Origin: Halovenus marina | GTDB lineage: Archaea; Halobacteriota; Halobacteria; Halobacteriales; Haloarculaceae | NCBI RefSeq assembly: GCF_051414115.1 | Contig: NZ_JBLKNZ010000001.1 | Coordinates: forward strand, 2,294,001-2,358,000 | Length of the DNA stretch: 64,000 bases | Direction: 5' to 3' | Shown: positions 1-8,690 of the stretch, piece after piece | How positions within the stretch are numbered: the first letter of the stretch is position 1 | Layout: the number at the start of each line of letters is the position of its first letter | Translations under genes and position numbers: made by a program | Notes under the pieces: model-generated | What the model saw: only the letters and a program-made list of their open reading frames with translations | Databases searched by the model: none | Told to the model about the DNA's origin: nothing

Positions 1-1023
1 GAGGACTCGGGTGAAAAAGAGGAAGAGAGCCCAAAACCGGCTGGAGGTGGCTTTATTTATCCTGCTGTATGGATAGATAACCCTCCAGAGAGAACATTTG
101 CTGAGAAAGTCTGGGATCCACAATTCCGAGAAAATGAGATAGTATATGAGGATGAGATCCTGGGAAGAGACTTTATAGCATTTAGAGATGGGTTGTTGGC
201 ACTTACAATAGAAGTGCCTGCAGACTCGTCAAATGGAGATAATGAAGGACAAAAGAATGACGCTGATACAGTTTTAGAGATTCTAAATACAGTATTAGGA
301 ATAGGAACCATAGGACAGCGATTCCAATGGAGATCACTTCAACCTCGAGAATTCATTTCAGGTAAAATCGGCTCAGAGGGATTCAAAAATCACCATGCTG
401 AGTTATCAACCCCGTCAGGAAGGAATCAATTGCTTTCCGGAGAGTCTCGACCAGCTGACCATGAAAGAGGGTTGATCTCGTCAGAACGGCTCGGATATCT
501 ACTACAGGTTACTGAGGACATATATGGCGAATCCGATCTACATGAGTTGATTGATCTTCATCTACAAGCCCACACACATTTCTTAGATGATGAATATACC
601 GCTTCCTTCTTGTTGAATTGGACGGTGGTCGAGCAATTCGTCGAGATGATAACTGAACGCGATCTCCGGGATGAACATAATGTGAACCGCGATCGACGGG
701 AGAGTATTTTTGATGGATCGCACTGGTTTATTAGCCATATACTTGAACTAGCTGAAGTTGCAGATATTATAGATAATGGGATTTATTCAGAGTTAGATCG
801 GCACCGTAGCAAACGCAACGATATTGTACACGATATGGAGACCGCCTCAGTTGAGAGAGCGGAGGATCTTGACCATTTAGTATCTGAGCTGCTGTGTCGG
901 GAAGTCAATAATCGTTTGGATTCTACAGACGTAGAACAATTAGAGCATATGGCTATCCCAATGAAACCAAAAACTAGACGAGCATTTCGAGACGGCGAAT
1001 ACAAACCGAAAAAATGGAGATAG
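1..1023 (+). CDS. HEPN-like protein, N-terminus outside window
   Basis: The frame is open from the first base, so the start lies to the left; 340 residues are visible. The protein as a whole is not recognised. The C-terminal part looks helical and contains R-N-D-I-V-H (bases 814-831), which fits the R-x4-6-H motif of HEPN RNase domains, often with Asn after the Arg as here. HEPN domains are common in RNA-cleaving toxins and defence effectors; that this one is catalytic is only an inference. The next gene on the right converges on it with a 23-base gap. Base composition is that of the element, not the chromosome. Confidence 0.65.
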   Translation, partial: EDSGEKEEESPKPAGGGFIYPAVWIDNPPERTFAEKVWDPQFRENEIVYEDEILGRDFIAFRDGLLALTIEVPADSSNGDNEGQKNDADTVLEILNTVLGIGTIGQRFQWRSLQPREFISGKIGSEGFKNHHAELSTPSGRNQLLSGESRPADHERGLISSERLGYLLQVTEDIYGESDLHELIDLHLQAHTHFLDDEYTASFLLNWTVVEQFVEMITERDLRDEHNVNRDRRESIFDGSHWFISHILELAEVADIIDNGIYSELDRHRSKRNDIVHDMETASVERAEDLDHLVSELLCREVNNRLDSTDVEQLEHMAIPMKPKTRRAFRDGEYKPKKWR

Positions 1024-1046
1024 CTTAGATATTACTGAAGAAGGTG

Positions 1047-1364
1047 TTATACTACGTCTGAGGCAAAGTAGTGTTCGTAACTAGTGGCTGTCCGTTGACT
1101 AGCAGATCTGCGAAATGTCTCGTCTTGTTTTTCATCGTGGTCACTCATTGGTCGAGTATCGACTTCAACAATAGTTGTGTGTCCGTTCGTAAATTGAAAT
1201 ACAATATCGGGGACTTCGCCGCTGATTGGATCAGGATCGGGATATTTTCCGACGTTATCTGCCTTTGTAGTATCAACACTGCTCTGATTCTGGGTTCCTT
1301 TGATAAGCGACCGAACTGCTCTGTCGTGTTTCCCCATGATATATTCATCATAGGCTACATTCAT
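1047..1364 (-). CDS. Small protein with PD...ExD nuclease-like motif
   Basis: 105 residues. A GGAG ribosome-binding sequence sits seven bases before the ATG, which supports this start. The middle of the protein has Pro-Asp followed about 14 residues later by Glu-Val-Asp (PDIVFQF...IVEVD), a spacing reminiscent of PD-(D/E)xK nuclease folds with Asp in place of Lys. The resemblance is weak and the function is unknown. It lies 42 bases downstream of a small membrane-protein gene and the large ATPase gene, all on the minus strand, so the three are probably co-transcribed. Confidence 0.55.
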   Translation of the reverse strand: MNVAYDEYIMGKHDRAVRSLIKGTQNQSSVDTTKADNVGKYPDPDPISGEVPDIVFQFTNGHTTIVEVDTRPMSDHDEKQDETFRRSASQRTATSYEHYFASDVV

Positions 1365-1406
1365 AATTTTTCTCCTTGGATTCGTTTCTCTACACCGTGG
1401 AGAGTT

Positions 1407-1763
1407 TCATCGATTGAAAAGATTCCTGAGATAATCCTTGAACCAGGAAATTATTCCGAAGAACGGGAGTTTTGGTAGTGCAAGGAGTGGTGCGAGCATT
1501 GCGATTAGAATTGGGAGTAGAAAGATTTGGCTGGCTTGTTGGGAGATCAGGAGAAAGGTGCCGATTAGAGCGTTGGCTGATACGAAGATGCAGTAGATGA
1601 TGAAAGGAAGTGTTTCTTCTGGTGCTCTTTCATACAGGATTCTTCGGCCTTTCTTGTTCTCGTGGGTGGCTTTCGCTTCCTCTTTGTCCGCAACAGATTG
1701 ATTGTATTCTTTCAGTTGCTGCTGTTCTTCGTTTGAAAGCTCAAGAAAATCCTGCTCTTCCAT
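1407..1763 (-). CDS. Small membrane protein with two transmembrane segments
   Basis: 118 residues. The first 50 are charged and likely form a helix or coiled coil. Two hydrophobic segments follow at about residues 53-72 and 80-96, then a short amphipathic tail with basic residues. No family recognised. It lies 83 bases downstream of the large P-loop ATPase gene on the same strand, so it may help anchor that ATPase at the membrane, as small partners of coupling ATPases do; that is inference from position only. Confidence 0.55.
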   Translation of the reverse strand: MEEQDFLELSNEEQQQLKEYNQSVADKEEAKATHENKKGRRILYERAPEETLPFIIYCIFVSANALIGTFLLISQQASQIFLLPILIAMLAPLLALPKLPFFGIISWFKDYLRNLFNR

Positions 1764-1846
1764 GTAACGTAATTCAGATTTTAAATCTCATAGAACTGTT
1801 TCAACCCTCGTTACTTTCCGATATCCTGAAACCGTTGAACTAGCTG

Positions 1847-3820
1847 TCAGGGGAGGTTCTCAGACTTTTGAAAGTCCCGAAGCAGTCTAAATACTAGTTG
1901 ATCTGTGTCTATGCCTTGTTCTTCTATTCTCTGTTTCAGTCCTTCCTGTATCTCCTTGTTTCGGCAGGTGATCCAGAGTATGAATCCTCTTTCGAGGTGC
2001 TTCTCTACGTGTTTGATTTCTCTTGGGTTGTCTCCCATCGCTACTTCGATTGCTAACTCGGTGTTTCCCATGTTGACGTAGATGTCGGCTTCGAACTTTT
2101 CAAGGAATGCGTGCCAACCTGCTTCTTCGAATGCGTCTCTAATGAAGTGCTGCCAGTACCTGTGGATGATTCCACCTCGGCCTTGGTGTTTCGTATCCAG
2201 ATCTAGAGTGTTTTCTGCGTAGCTCCGGCCTTTCTCTGTGAGTTGGAGGAGTTTCCTGTTTTCCCCGTTCTTGACTTTTCTCTCTACTGCTATGCTCTGG
2301 TCGACAAGTTCGTTCTTGGCTTTGTTTCCTTTGTAGCTGCTTGAGAAACGCTGGTAGCGTTCGGTGAGAGGCTTGAACGGGTTTTCGATTATGTCTTTGA
2401 GGAGCCGGTTTGCGTTGTTGGAGAGGTCTATCCGGTTTGGGTCGTCGAGGACTTCTTTCTCCGGTTGTTCTTCGGTTCTTCCCGGTGCGATCTTCTGGTC
2501 GAATTTCCGGGTGGTCTTCCTTGGTTCGTGGCTCAGGTTTTCCCATTTGTTTCTCTGCTTTTGTTCGAGTTTCCGGTCTGTGACGTCTTTCTCTACTGTG
2601 TAGTTTCTGAGTTTCACTGGGACTGGAGTACGGTTACCGACCTGGACAACTGCTTCCCCGGTTTCAAGCTCTTGTGCGAACTCTGCCTGCCTCTCAGACA
2701 GGTTCATCGCCTCGGTCATGGCTTGGAACTGCTTCCTTCCGGCCGTAGGCAGCAGAAGTTTGGTGTAGGTATTGGCCTTGATCGAGTCAGTCAATTTGGA
2801 TGCCTCCTGGTCTGCGACGACTAAACCTTCGCCAAACTCTCTCATCTTGGCGGTAAGTTCGTCAATCTCCGGGATTCCCGCGGCGTCCTGACGCTCCTTG
2901 TAGACAGAGAATACTCGTTTCCCCTCGTCGAGAAAGAAGACGTGGTTGAGTCCCTGGTTCCTATGGTTCTGAGCTAGTCTGTACTCGTAGACATATGCGA
3001 ACAAGATCTCCATGAGAAAGTTCTGTACATCCCTGGAAAGACCGTCAAACTCGAAGACGATATCTCGATGTAGTAGTTCCGGGATGGAGTAGCCTGTGCT
3101 ACAGTCGAAGACAGTACCGGCAACAAGGTTCATGGCTTCAAGCCGGTTGAGCAAGGTGTCACGGTAATCCGCCTGCTTCCGAACATAGTTCACTCCCTCA
3201 GATTTTATCAACAACTCCAGTTCATGCAGAGACGGGTAAGGAGCAGAAACCTCCTGAAACAAGTTGTACAACCGGTAGAGCTCAACAATCTTCTTCAACA
3301 AGTAGTTCTTCGACCCGCTGAGAAGAGCCGTGGCGTGGCCGAACACCTCAGAGAAAACCTGAGCCCACCTCCTCGGCGGAACATCTTTTGGTGGCTTTAG
3401 AGGGTTGAACCTGAGCTCTGTCCACGGCAACACAAGAACATCGATATGCCGGTAATCCTGTTTAAGATCGAAAGCCCAGAACGGCTTATCAACCTCACTC
3501 ATCAAACCGTAGAACAAAGTAGTCTTACCGGAACCAGACTGGCCGACAGCCAAGAGATGCTTCGTGAGGTCTTCCTGAGGAAGGTAGAACGGCTGATTCC
3601 TAAACGTCTCACCGATTTCTACGTTCCCGGACACATTCGGAGAGTCGAACGGATGTTGCCAATACTGTAAGGAACTATCAAGCACCGCCTTTCCCGCAAG
3701 TTTGGTGACATGCTGGTTTTCAGATAACCCGGCAGCATACACCAACTTTTGAAGCTCTGAGTCATCAAGAAGATTGTTCTGCTTTGCCAACCTCAAAATC
3801 CGTTCCTTATCACTATTCAT
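1847..3820 (-). CDS. Coupling/VirB4-type P-loop ATPase with nuclease-like tail
   Basis: 657 residues. Walker A GQSGSGKTT is at residues 93-101 and a Walker B HVFFLDEG at about 293-300, the pattern of the FtsK/HerA/TraG-VirD4 ATPases that pump DNA or couple DNA to a transport channel. Residues 1-60 resemble a small helical domain. The region after about residue 400 is charged and probably a linker. The next part looks like a winged helix (LLQLTEKGRSYAE), and the last 120 residues contain EADIYV...LAIEVA, similar to the D...ExK core of restriction-like nucleases but with Ala where Lys is expected. It heads a minus-strand group with the small membrane protein and the ExD protein. DNA transfer or processing for the element is the likely role; a defence role for a HerA-like ATPase is also possible. 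Confidence 0.8.
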   Translation of the reverse strand: MNSDKERILRLAKQNNLLDDSELQKLVYAAGLSENQHVTKLAGKAVLDSSLQYWQHPFDSPNVSGNVEIGETFRNQPFYLPQEDLTKHLLAVGQSGSGKTTLFYGLMSEVDKPFWAFDLKQDYRHIDVLVLPWTELRFNPLKPPKDVPPRRWAQVFSEVFGHATALLSGSKNYLLKKIVELYRLYNLFQEVSAPYPSLHELELLIKSEGVNYVRKQADYRDTLLNRLEAMNLVAGTVFDCSTGYSIPELLHRDIVFEFDGLSRDVQNFLMEILFAYVYEYRLAQNHRNQGLNHVFFLDEGKRVFSVYKERQDAAGIPEIDELTAKMREFGEGLVVADQEASKLTDSIKANTYTKLLLPTAGRKQFQAMTEAMNLSERQAEFAQELETGEAVVQVGNRTPVPVKLRNYTVEKDVTDRKLEQKQRNKWENLSHEPRKTTRKFDQKIAPGRTEEQPEKEVLDDPNRIDLSNNANRLLKDIIENPFKPLTERYQRFSSSYKGNKAKNELVDQSIAVERKVKNGENRKLLQLTEKGRSYAENTLDLDTKHQGRGGIIHRYWQHFIRDAFEEAGWHAFLEKFEADIYVNMGNTELAIEVAMGDNPREIKHVEKHLERGFILWITCRNKEIQEGLKQRIEEQGIDTDQLVFRLLRDFQKSENLP

Positions 3821-3971
3821 TATACAGCATATTTGTTGCAGGAAGCTCTAACATTCCATCTTAACACCGGTATTCGCTTGGAAGAGGTCTTCAAAACAGG
3901 CTGCGGCAATATGCAGCCATAGTGTTTTATAGCTTCCACACTCAAATTCATCTAAGAGGTTACCATGAGCT

Positions 3972-4262
3972 ATGATTGATGTTGAAGAGAGTATCGACAT
4001 CCTCTGGGAGAAAGGACAGTTCTCTTCACGGGAAGAATTCCTGAACGAAGCACTGCGAAGCTTCCTAAAAGAACACCCGGAACTCCGTGTCGAACTAGCG
4101 GTGGAACAGTTCAAAACAGGGACAGTCAGTTTGAACAGAGCAGCTGAGATCGCAGGCATGAGTCCTGAAGAATTCAAAGACGTTCTATCAGACCACAACG
4201 TAGACCGCGAACCCGGTTTTCTATCAGAAGACGAGCGAAAAGATCAATTAAACAATCTGTGA
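3972..4262 (+). CDS. UPF0175-family antitoxin
   Basis: 96 residues with the UPF0175 pattern: a short N-terminal part, a helix around SREEFLNEALRSFL, then VSLNRAAEIAGMSPEEFKDVL, a helix-turn-helix-like segment typical of this family. UPF0175 proteins are usually encoded just before a PIN-domain toxin and act as its antitoxin and repressor. That is the arrangement here, with only four bases between the stop codon and the PIN gene. A TATA-like TTTATAG and a GAGG ribosome-binding sequence lie upstream of the ATG. Confidence 0.85.
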   Translation: MIDVEESIDILWEKGQFSSREEFLNEALRSFLKEHPELRVELAVEQFKTGTVSLNRAAEIAGMSPEEFKDVLSDHNVDREPGFLSEDERKDQLNNL

Positions 4263-4266
4263 TCCT

Positions 4267-4776
4267 ATGGCTGTTGTCGACAATAATATCCTCAGTTCAC
4301 TTGCTAAGATCGACCGGCTTGAAATTCTAAATCAGCTATTTGAGGAACCGGTTACTGTTCCATCAGTAGTTAAAGAACTTCACAGCGATGAAGTAGCTGG
4401 ATACGGATTTGTCTCGAAGATAGACGAAGTAAAGAGCTACAACGGTGGCTGGCTTCAAATAAAATCTCTTTCAGATACTGAACTAGAACTGGCAGAAGAA
4501 ATAGTCGATACTTCACTGTCTTTCACTGACGCGGAATGTATCGCGGTCTCCGAAAGCCGCGGCCAGCGGCTAATCACAGATGACGGTCACGTCGGAGAGA
4601 TTGCATCTCAACGCGAAGTCGAGGCCTGGGATTTGAAACTACTGATCGAAGCAGCAGTATACAAAGACGTAATCGAAACACAATCCGAGTTGGACGATAT
4701 TATCAGAGGTCTTCGACAGAAAGACAACTACAAATTCTCAGAAAAAGACAAAAGGGACCTTTCGAGCCTTCTGTAA
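4267..4776 (+). CDS. PIN-domain RNase toxin (DUF3368-like)
   Basis: 169 residues. The N-terminus MAVVDNNILSSLAKIDRL has the first acidic residue of a PIN domain followed by the small-polar/leucine pattern. Further acidic positions occur in SFTDAECIAV and in LITDDGHVGEIA, the second and third parts of the PIN active site. PIN toxins cleave RNA. The gene follows the UPF0175 antitoxin by four bases, and the pair would stabilise the element or respond to stress. The next gene converges on it from the other strand. Confidence 0.85.
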   Translation: MAVVDNNILSSLAKIDRLEILNQLFEEPVTVPSVVKELHSDEVAGYGFVSKIDEVKSYNGGWLQIKSLSDTELELAEEIVDTSLSFTDAECIAVSESRGQRLITDDGHVGEIASQREVEAWDLKLLIEAAVYKDVIETQSELDDIIRGLRQKDNYKFSEKDKRDLSSLL

Positions 4777-4788
4777 CCTACTTTTTCC

Positions 4789-5166
4789 TCACCAGTCAGT
4801 CAATCCTGCCTGTTCTGTCAACACCTCGGTTGCTTCTTCGACTTTTGTGTTCCCTGATTTTCGGAGTACTAGTCCGTCGTAGCGTTCTTTGCTGTGTTTG
4901 TCTGCGAGGCTTTCGAGGTAGTTTTCTGCTTCTTCGATGGAGTTGAAGAATGGGTCGACGATTTCTTCTCCGGATTCTGTGTGGTAGACGACGCCGTTTT
5001 CTCCGCTCCAGTAGTACTGTGTCCGGCTGCCTCCGTCGGTCAACACTTCTTCTGCTTCTTTCCTGAAGGCTTGGTCTATGGCTTGTTTGTAGTGTGCATC
5101 GGGGAAGTAGTTCTCCAGTTCGAATCGGAGAGGGCCGGAGAAAGAGGTGCCGCCGGTAAGGTTCAT
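4789..5166 (-). CDS. Conserved-looking protein of unknown function, start uncertain
   Basis: 125 residues from the first ATG. The same frame stays open for another 27 codons upstream, to a TGA at about 5248, and reads as plausible charged protein (REIDDLIEEYVEEKQYVEEE), but that part has no ATG, GTG or TTG. A strong ribosome-binding sequence GGAGGTGAT lies at the end of the preceding gene, just before this open stretch. Either translation begins at a rare codon such as ATA, the two genes are joined by a frameshift, or the ATG at 5166 is right. Product not recognised. Confidence 0.5.
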   Translation of the reverse strand: MNLTGGTSFSGPLRFELENYFPDAHYKQAIDQAFRKEAEEVLTDGGSRTQYYWSGENGVVYHTESGEEIVDPFFNSIEEAENYLESLADKHSKERYDGLVLRKSGNTKVEEATEVLTEQAGLTDW

Positions 5167-5228
5167 CCAGTACGGTTTTTCTTCCTCTACGTACTGTTTC
5201 TCCTCAACGTATTCTTCTATGAGGTCGT

Positions 5229-5561
5229 CTATTTCTCGTTGTATTCTGAATCACCTCCGAGAAGTGCTTCTAACTCGGTTTCGTAGATGCCGACGATGTC
5301 TTCAATCTCTCCGCCGTCCGGGAACAGGTCTTCACCGCTTCCGATATCTACGTCGACACGGTAGGCTCCGGCCTCCTCCAGTTGTTCCTGCGTAAAGTAT
5401 CCGTACTCCCACCGGTCATACGTCTTCGGAGACTTCACCCGGCCGTAATAGAGATCGTCGCCCTCTTTTTCCAGTGCCTCCCACCGCCAGTCAGGCAATA
5501 ATAAAGCCTCCCAAGCAGCGATAGGATCGTTCGAGTCCTCATGTCCAGACTTGTCCTTCAT
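5229..5561 (-). CDS. Hypothetical acidic protein
   Basis: 110 residues, acidic, rich in Trp and Tyr in its first half (WEALLLPDWRWEAL, YDRWEYGYFTQEQL). No family recognised. Its stop codon lies inside the open upstream part of the next gene, so the two are translationally linked or are halves of one frameshifted gene. The start ATG is preceded by GGA-rich sequence. Confidence 0.5.
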   Translation of the reverse strand: MKDKSGHEDSNDPIAAWEALLLPDWRWEALEKEGDDLYYGRVKSPKTYDRWEYGYFTQEQLEEAGAYRVDVDIGSGEDLFPDGGEIEDIVGIYETELEALLGGDSEYNEK

Positions 5562-5703
5562 GTGAGATCACAGAAATAGAATAGAGACTACAAATACAGG
5601 TTTAGCTGAAGACCATCTTTCTCTTGGAATCCAGATGTTGAGACGTTCGGTTATTGAAATAGTCAGCTTTAAGTTGTGTTCTGTCGGTTATTCACAAACA
5701 ATA

Positions 5704-6723
5704 ATGGATGAAGAAGGTCAAATTGATCTTCCCAAGACGCAAGGAACTATTTTGGAGTGGATCTACCGTGAAGAAGAACAAGATTTCTTTAATAGAGAGA
5801 CTTGTTTCCTAAGTTCTGAGTTATACGAGAAGTTTGGACAATATGCGTTTCATTCTGAAGAAGATCCTATTTCTATAGATTCAGAGATCGAAGGTTTTCA
5901 TGAAGTGGACAATAAGGCAATCCAGTACCTGCAAAAAGGGGACAGAGTAGAGATAGATACGGACATCCGACAAGTTTTAGAAAAGGAAGATGTTCCGTAT
6001 AGTGCTGCTGACTTTTTACTTTCGGAACAGTTCCAAAAACAAGCATCAAGCCAAGGAACGTTGTTGGTAAGGATTAGCTCCGGTAAGTTACCGGTCGACA
6101 CTATACGTTTCTTTGCTGACTTTGAAAAGAAGATTCGTTCAAAGAACAGTAACGTAACCAATAATGCTAATAGATCCAGTTACAGCGGGCCTTTGTTTGC
6201 TTACAGTAATGAGAAAGGAAAATCGCAGGATGATCTAGATCCAGATTCACTGCTCGAACTTAAATCGCCGATAAACACCGGCTGGAAAAATAACAATAGC
6301 GTGTCACCACAAAATATAGGCAATCAGATGAAAAATAATGGATGGTCAGGGTTTGCTACTAAGAATCCTGCAGTAACTGGAACACGTTACATTATAACAA
6401 ACCTATCTAATGGAATCGGCCTACAAAAACAGAAGGATCAAGCTGGGAAATCAAAGAGTGTCTTTCCCAGTCACCAGTGGCATATTCGATTCTTTGACAT
6501 CCCAGATGTTATGGATGCAACTTTTCAAGTAGCAGGACAGGCACACCGTGATCCACCCCACCACAATAATCCCATCCAAACACACGGCTGGAAATTCAGT
6601 CAAAGTAGAAACGAAGTCAAAACAGACTGGCAGCAACTCGGAGCCCACTCAAGCACATTATACATCGGGAATAAAGATGGTTTTTCGTCAAGTCAAGGAA
6701 AGCAGGTACAGATAGACCCCTAA
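5704..6723 (+). CDS. Unrecognised protein with His-rich C-terminal region
   Basis: 339 residues from ATG 5704. An in-frame ATG at 5635 exists, but a TATA-like CTTTAAG lies between the two and places the transcript start about 10 bases before 5704. The N-terminal half is acidic and helical. The C-terminal third has an unusual set of aromatic and His residues: SHQWHIRFFDIP, then QAHRDPPHHNN and HGWKF, which could form a metal or nucleotide site. No domain was recognised. It converges with the next gene. Confidence 0.55.
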   Translation: MDEEGQIDLPKTQGTILEWIYREEEQDFFNRETCFLSSELYEKFGQYAFHSEEDPISIDSEIEGFHEVDNKAIQYLQKGDRVEIDTDIRQVLEKEDVPYSAADFLLSEQFQKQASSQGTLLVRISSGKLPVDTIRFFADFEKKIRSKNSNVTNNANRSSYSGPLFAYSNEKGKSQDDLDPDSLLELKSPINTGWKNNNSVSPQNIGNQMKNNGWSGFATKNPAVTGTRYIITNLSNGIGLQKQKDQAGKSKSVFPSHQWHIRFFDIPDVMDATFQVAGQAHRDPPHHNNPIQTHGWKFSQSRNEVKTDWQQLGAHSSTLYIGNKDGFSSSQGKQVQIDP

Positions 6724-6743
6724 CAAAGATTCTCCAAGATTAA

Positions 6744-7358
6744 CTAAGGGGCAGCCATCTCCTCAGGCTCAAAAGAAGCCTCTTTCAACCGGCGGTAGAC
6801 AAGCTCTCTTAGACCATTAAAAATTGCCACCTGCTTGTATTCCTCGTGTGTGTAGGTTCGTAAGGCACCGTCAATAACCGGTTCATTACTGGAATTATCG
6901 AGAATTGACTCTATTTCATCACTGTACCACGATTCAAAGCCTGCCAAAGCACCGAGGGTCTCATGATAATCAGTTCCCTCAATATAGCTGTTGGCAATAT
7001 CACCACCGTGTACAATCTGACTATCTGCCTGTTGAAAGCTCCCAACTGCTTCTTGGAAGATATGGCTTGTTTCAGTAATCGAAATGGCTTCCTCAGAATA
7101 TTGGTTAATATTTTCTTTTTCTTCGTGTAATTCTTCAATAGGCTCCATTAGCTCTTGGATATACTCTTGTATTTGGCTTGAGAATCGCTCAAGACCCTTC
7201 TTATCTGCTTCTTCTTGAAGAAACAAGGATCCCGTCAGGGCATACATCAAGTTAGAATTACACGTCGGATATCCCTGTTCTTCTATAGCTTCATCAAGAT
7301 CTCGAAGATAATCCTCTTGAAATTCAGGATGCTCCAGTTCAATCCCGAATATGATCAT
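6744..7358 (-). CDS. Hypothetical acidic helical protein
   Basis: 204 residues, strongly acidic and predicted mostly helical by eye (long runs such as EPIEELHEEKENI). No motif recognised. It ends 20 bases from the convergent gene on the left. Nothing in the neighbourhood suggests a function. Confidence 0.5.
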   Translation of the reverse strand: MIIFGIELEHPEFQEDYLRDLDEAIEEQGYPTCNSNLMYALTGSLFLQEEADKKGLERFSSQIQEYIQELMEPIEELHEEKENINQYSEEAISITETSHIFQEAVGSFQQADSQIVHGGDIANSYIEGTDYHETLGALAGFESWYSDEIESILDNSSNEPVIDGALRTYTHEEYKQVAIFNGLRELVYRRLKEASFEPEEMAAP

Positions 7359-7521
7359 CTATACCAGCTCCGATGGGACGGCAAATACCGGGTGGTTGTG
7401 TGCTATGAGTTCCATGAGTGCGATTAACATGGGCCTGGCGAACAATTAAATCTATTGATGTGTGCAGGTATAAACTTTTTGGCGGATTCTTAACACATTC
7501 CCAAACAATAATCCGAGATAA

Positions 7522-7620
7522 CCCAATAGATATAAAGAAGAATTGGAAGATGCAGGAGGATATAAAAGAAAATTCCTGGAGATGGCCAAGGAATCCAATT
7601 ATATAAAACCGGAGATTTGA
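7522..7620 (+). pseudogene. Short coding remnant in an otherwise empty stretch
   Basis: The 293 bases between the two minus-strand genes hold no full gene. One frame here reads RYKEELEDAGGYKRKFLEMA... and ends at a TGA (7618-7620) after 32 codons. It looks like the C-terminal end of a protein but has a stop just upstream and no ATG, so it is probably a gene remnant. Confidence 0.3.
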
Positions 7621-7651
7621 TCTCTCAAAGATTGGTTTTCTAGGCAGAGTT

Positions 7652-8617
7652 CTATCCGATGTTTTCAATCTCGTGGTATTCCATTAGGTCTCGGACTGTC
7701 TCTGTCTCGCCGTCCCAGTACTCCTCCGTTTCAGACTCGTCGGCCTCCACCAGGCTTCTTGCACGGTTTTGAACAGTGTTCTCCCCAAGGATTTCAGGAT
7801 GCGGAATACCGTCCCCGTACTCCAAGAGTTCGGCTGCCTTTTCGTATCCGTCGTCGAGGACGTACTCCGGTGTATCCTGTACGGATAAGTGGGTGAGTGC
7901 GTATGTGGCTGCGTTGTAGGTTTCGTAGAGAGACGGGTTGTCCGGGTCGTCGACTTCTTCGTGCAGTGCGTTGACCAGGTCAGAGGTCGGGTTCTCTAAG
8001 TACTGGTCGATACCCAGGTCATGGAGTATGAGAAGTGCCTCGTCCTGGTTAAGCAGTGTCCGTTCCCTTGCTTCCTCCAAACGCTTCTCTACTTCATCGG
8101 CTCCGTCAATCATGGCGTCGACCGCATGGTACGCAAGCTGGGGCTGGAACGGTTCTCCGTGGGTCTGCTCAAAACTGTGGTCTGCGACAAATGCGGTCAT
8201 CCCGTTGCTGCACACCATGCGTTCCGCACCGGGCTCGTACTTCACACCGTGGTAGCCCGAGTGACCGCTTCTCGTGTGAAGCTGCAACGCGATCTCGTCG
8301 CCTTCGACCGGTTCGACAACCTCGCCTAACCCGATCTTGGCACTCATCTTGTGCCGGGTAGGCGAAATCGTGACATGGCCTTCGGGCTCCACTCCACGGC
8401 TCTCCATGCCTTGTCCGACAGCCTCCAAGATATCCCCGTACTGGATCACGTTGTAGAAGTCGTCGCTGCTGGACACCTCGCCAGCCATCTCCGGATCCTC
8501 CTCGTCAGTCCAGAGACTATCCCTCCACGGAACCTGCGTCCACTCATCCATTTCCTCATGCCGGGCATAGACATCCTGACGCTCAACATCCGGAAGCTCT
8601 TCTGCGGTTTCAAACAA
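7652..8617 (-). CDS. DUF932-like phage/plasmid protein, start uncertain
   Basis: 321 residues from a TTG. The pattern (IQYGDILEAVGQGM, a beta-rich middle, CSNGMTAF at about residues 136-143, then a long helical C-terminal part) fits the DUF932 / phage-plasmid primase-associated family found on plasmids and viruses, whose role is not established. The same frame continues upstream as plausible protein (KGELIIQGDTYTFDDLNE) with no ATG, GTG or TTG, and a ribosome-binding sequence AAGGTGAA lies five bases before an ATT-ATT in frame, so the real start may be a rare codon upstream of 8617. That ribosome-binding sequence is inside a hairpin (8663-8688). Confidence 0.65.
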   Translation of the reverse strand: MFETAEELPDVERQDVYARHEEMDEWTQVPWRDSLWTDEEDPEMAGEVSSSDDFYNVIQYGDILEAVGQGMESRGVEPEGHVTISPTRHKMSAKIGLGEVVEPVEGDEIALQLHTRSGHSGYHGVKYEPGAERMVCSNGMTAFVADHSFEQTHGEPFQPQLAYHAVDAMIDGADEVEKRLEEARERTLLNQDEALLILHDLGIDQYLENPTSDLVNALHEEVDDPDNPSLYETYNAATYALTHLSVQDTPEYVLDDGYEKAAELLEYGDGIPHPEILGENTVQNRARSLVEADESETEEYWDGETETVRDLMEYHEIENIG

Positions 8618-8662
8618 CTCGTTTAAATCATCGAAAGTGTAGGTATCGCCTTGAATAATGAG

Positions 8663-8688
8663 TTCACCTTTACAGAAAGAAAGGTGAA
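8663..8688 (-). promoter_or_regulatory. Leader hairpin enclosing a ribosome-binding sequence
   Basis: TTCACCTTT and AAAGGTGAA form a perfect nine-base inverted repeat with an eight-base loop. Read on the minus strand, the second arm is AAAGGTGAA, the ribosome-binding sequence of the DUF932-like gene. In RNA the hairpin would hide it, which suggests translational control; as DNA it could equally be an operator. Confidence 0.5.
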
Positions 8689-8690
8689 TA

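Noticed and set aside
7339..7668. 109-residue minus-strand frame between two genes
   Set aside because: No ribosome-binding site, unlikely composition, and it overlaps the start of one gene and the end of the other.
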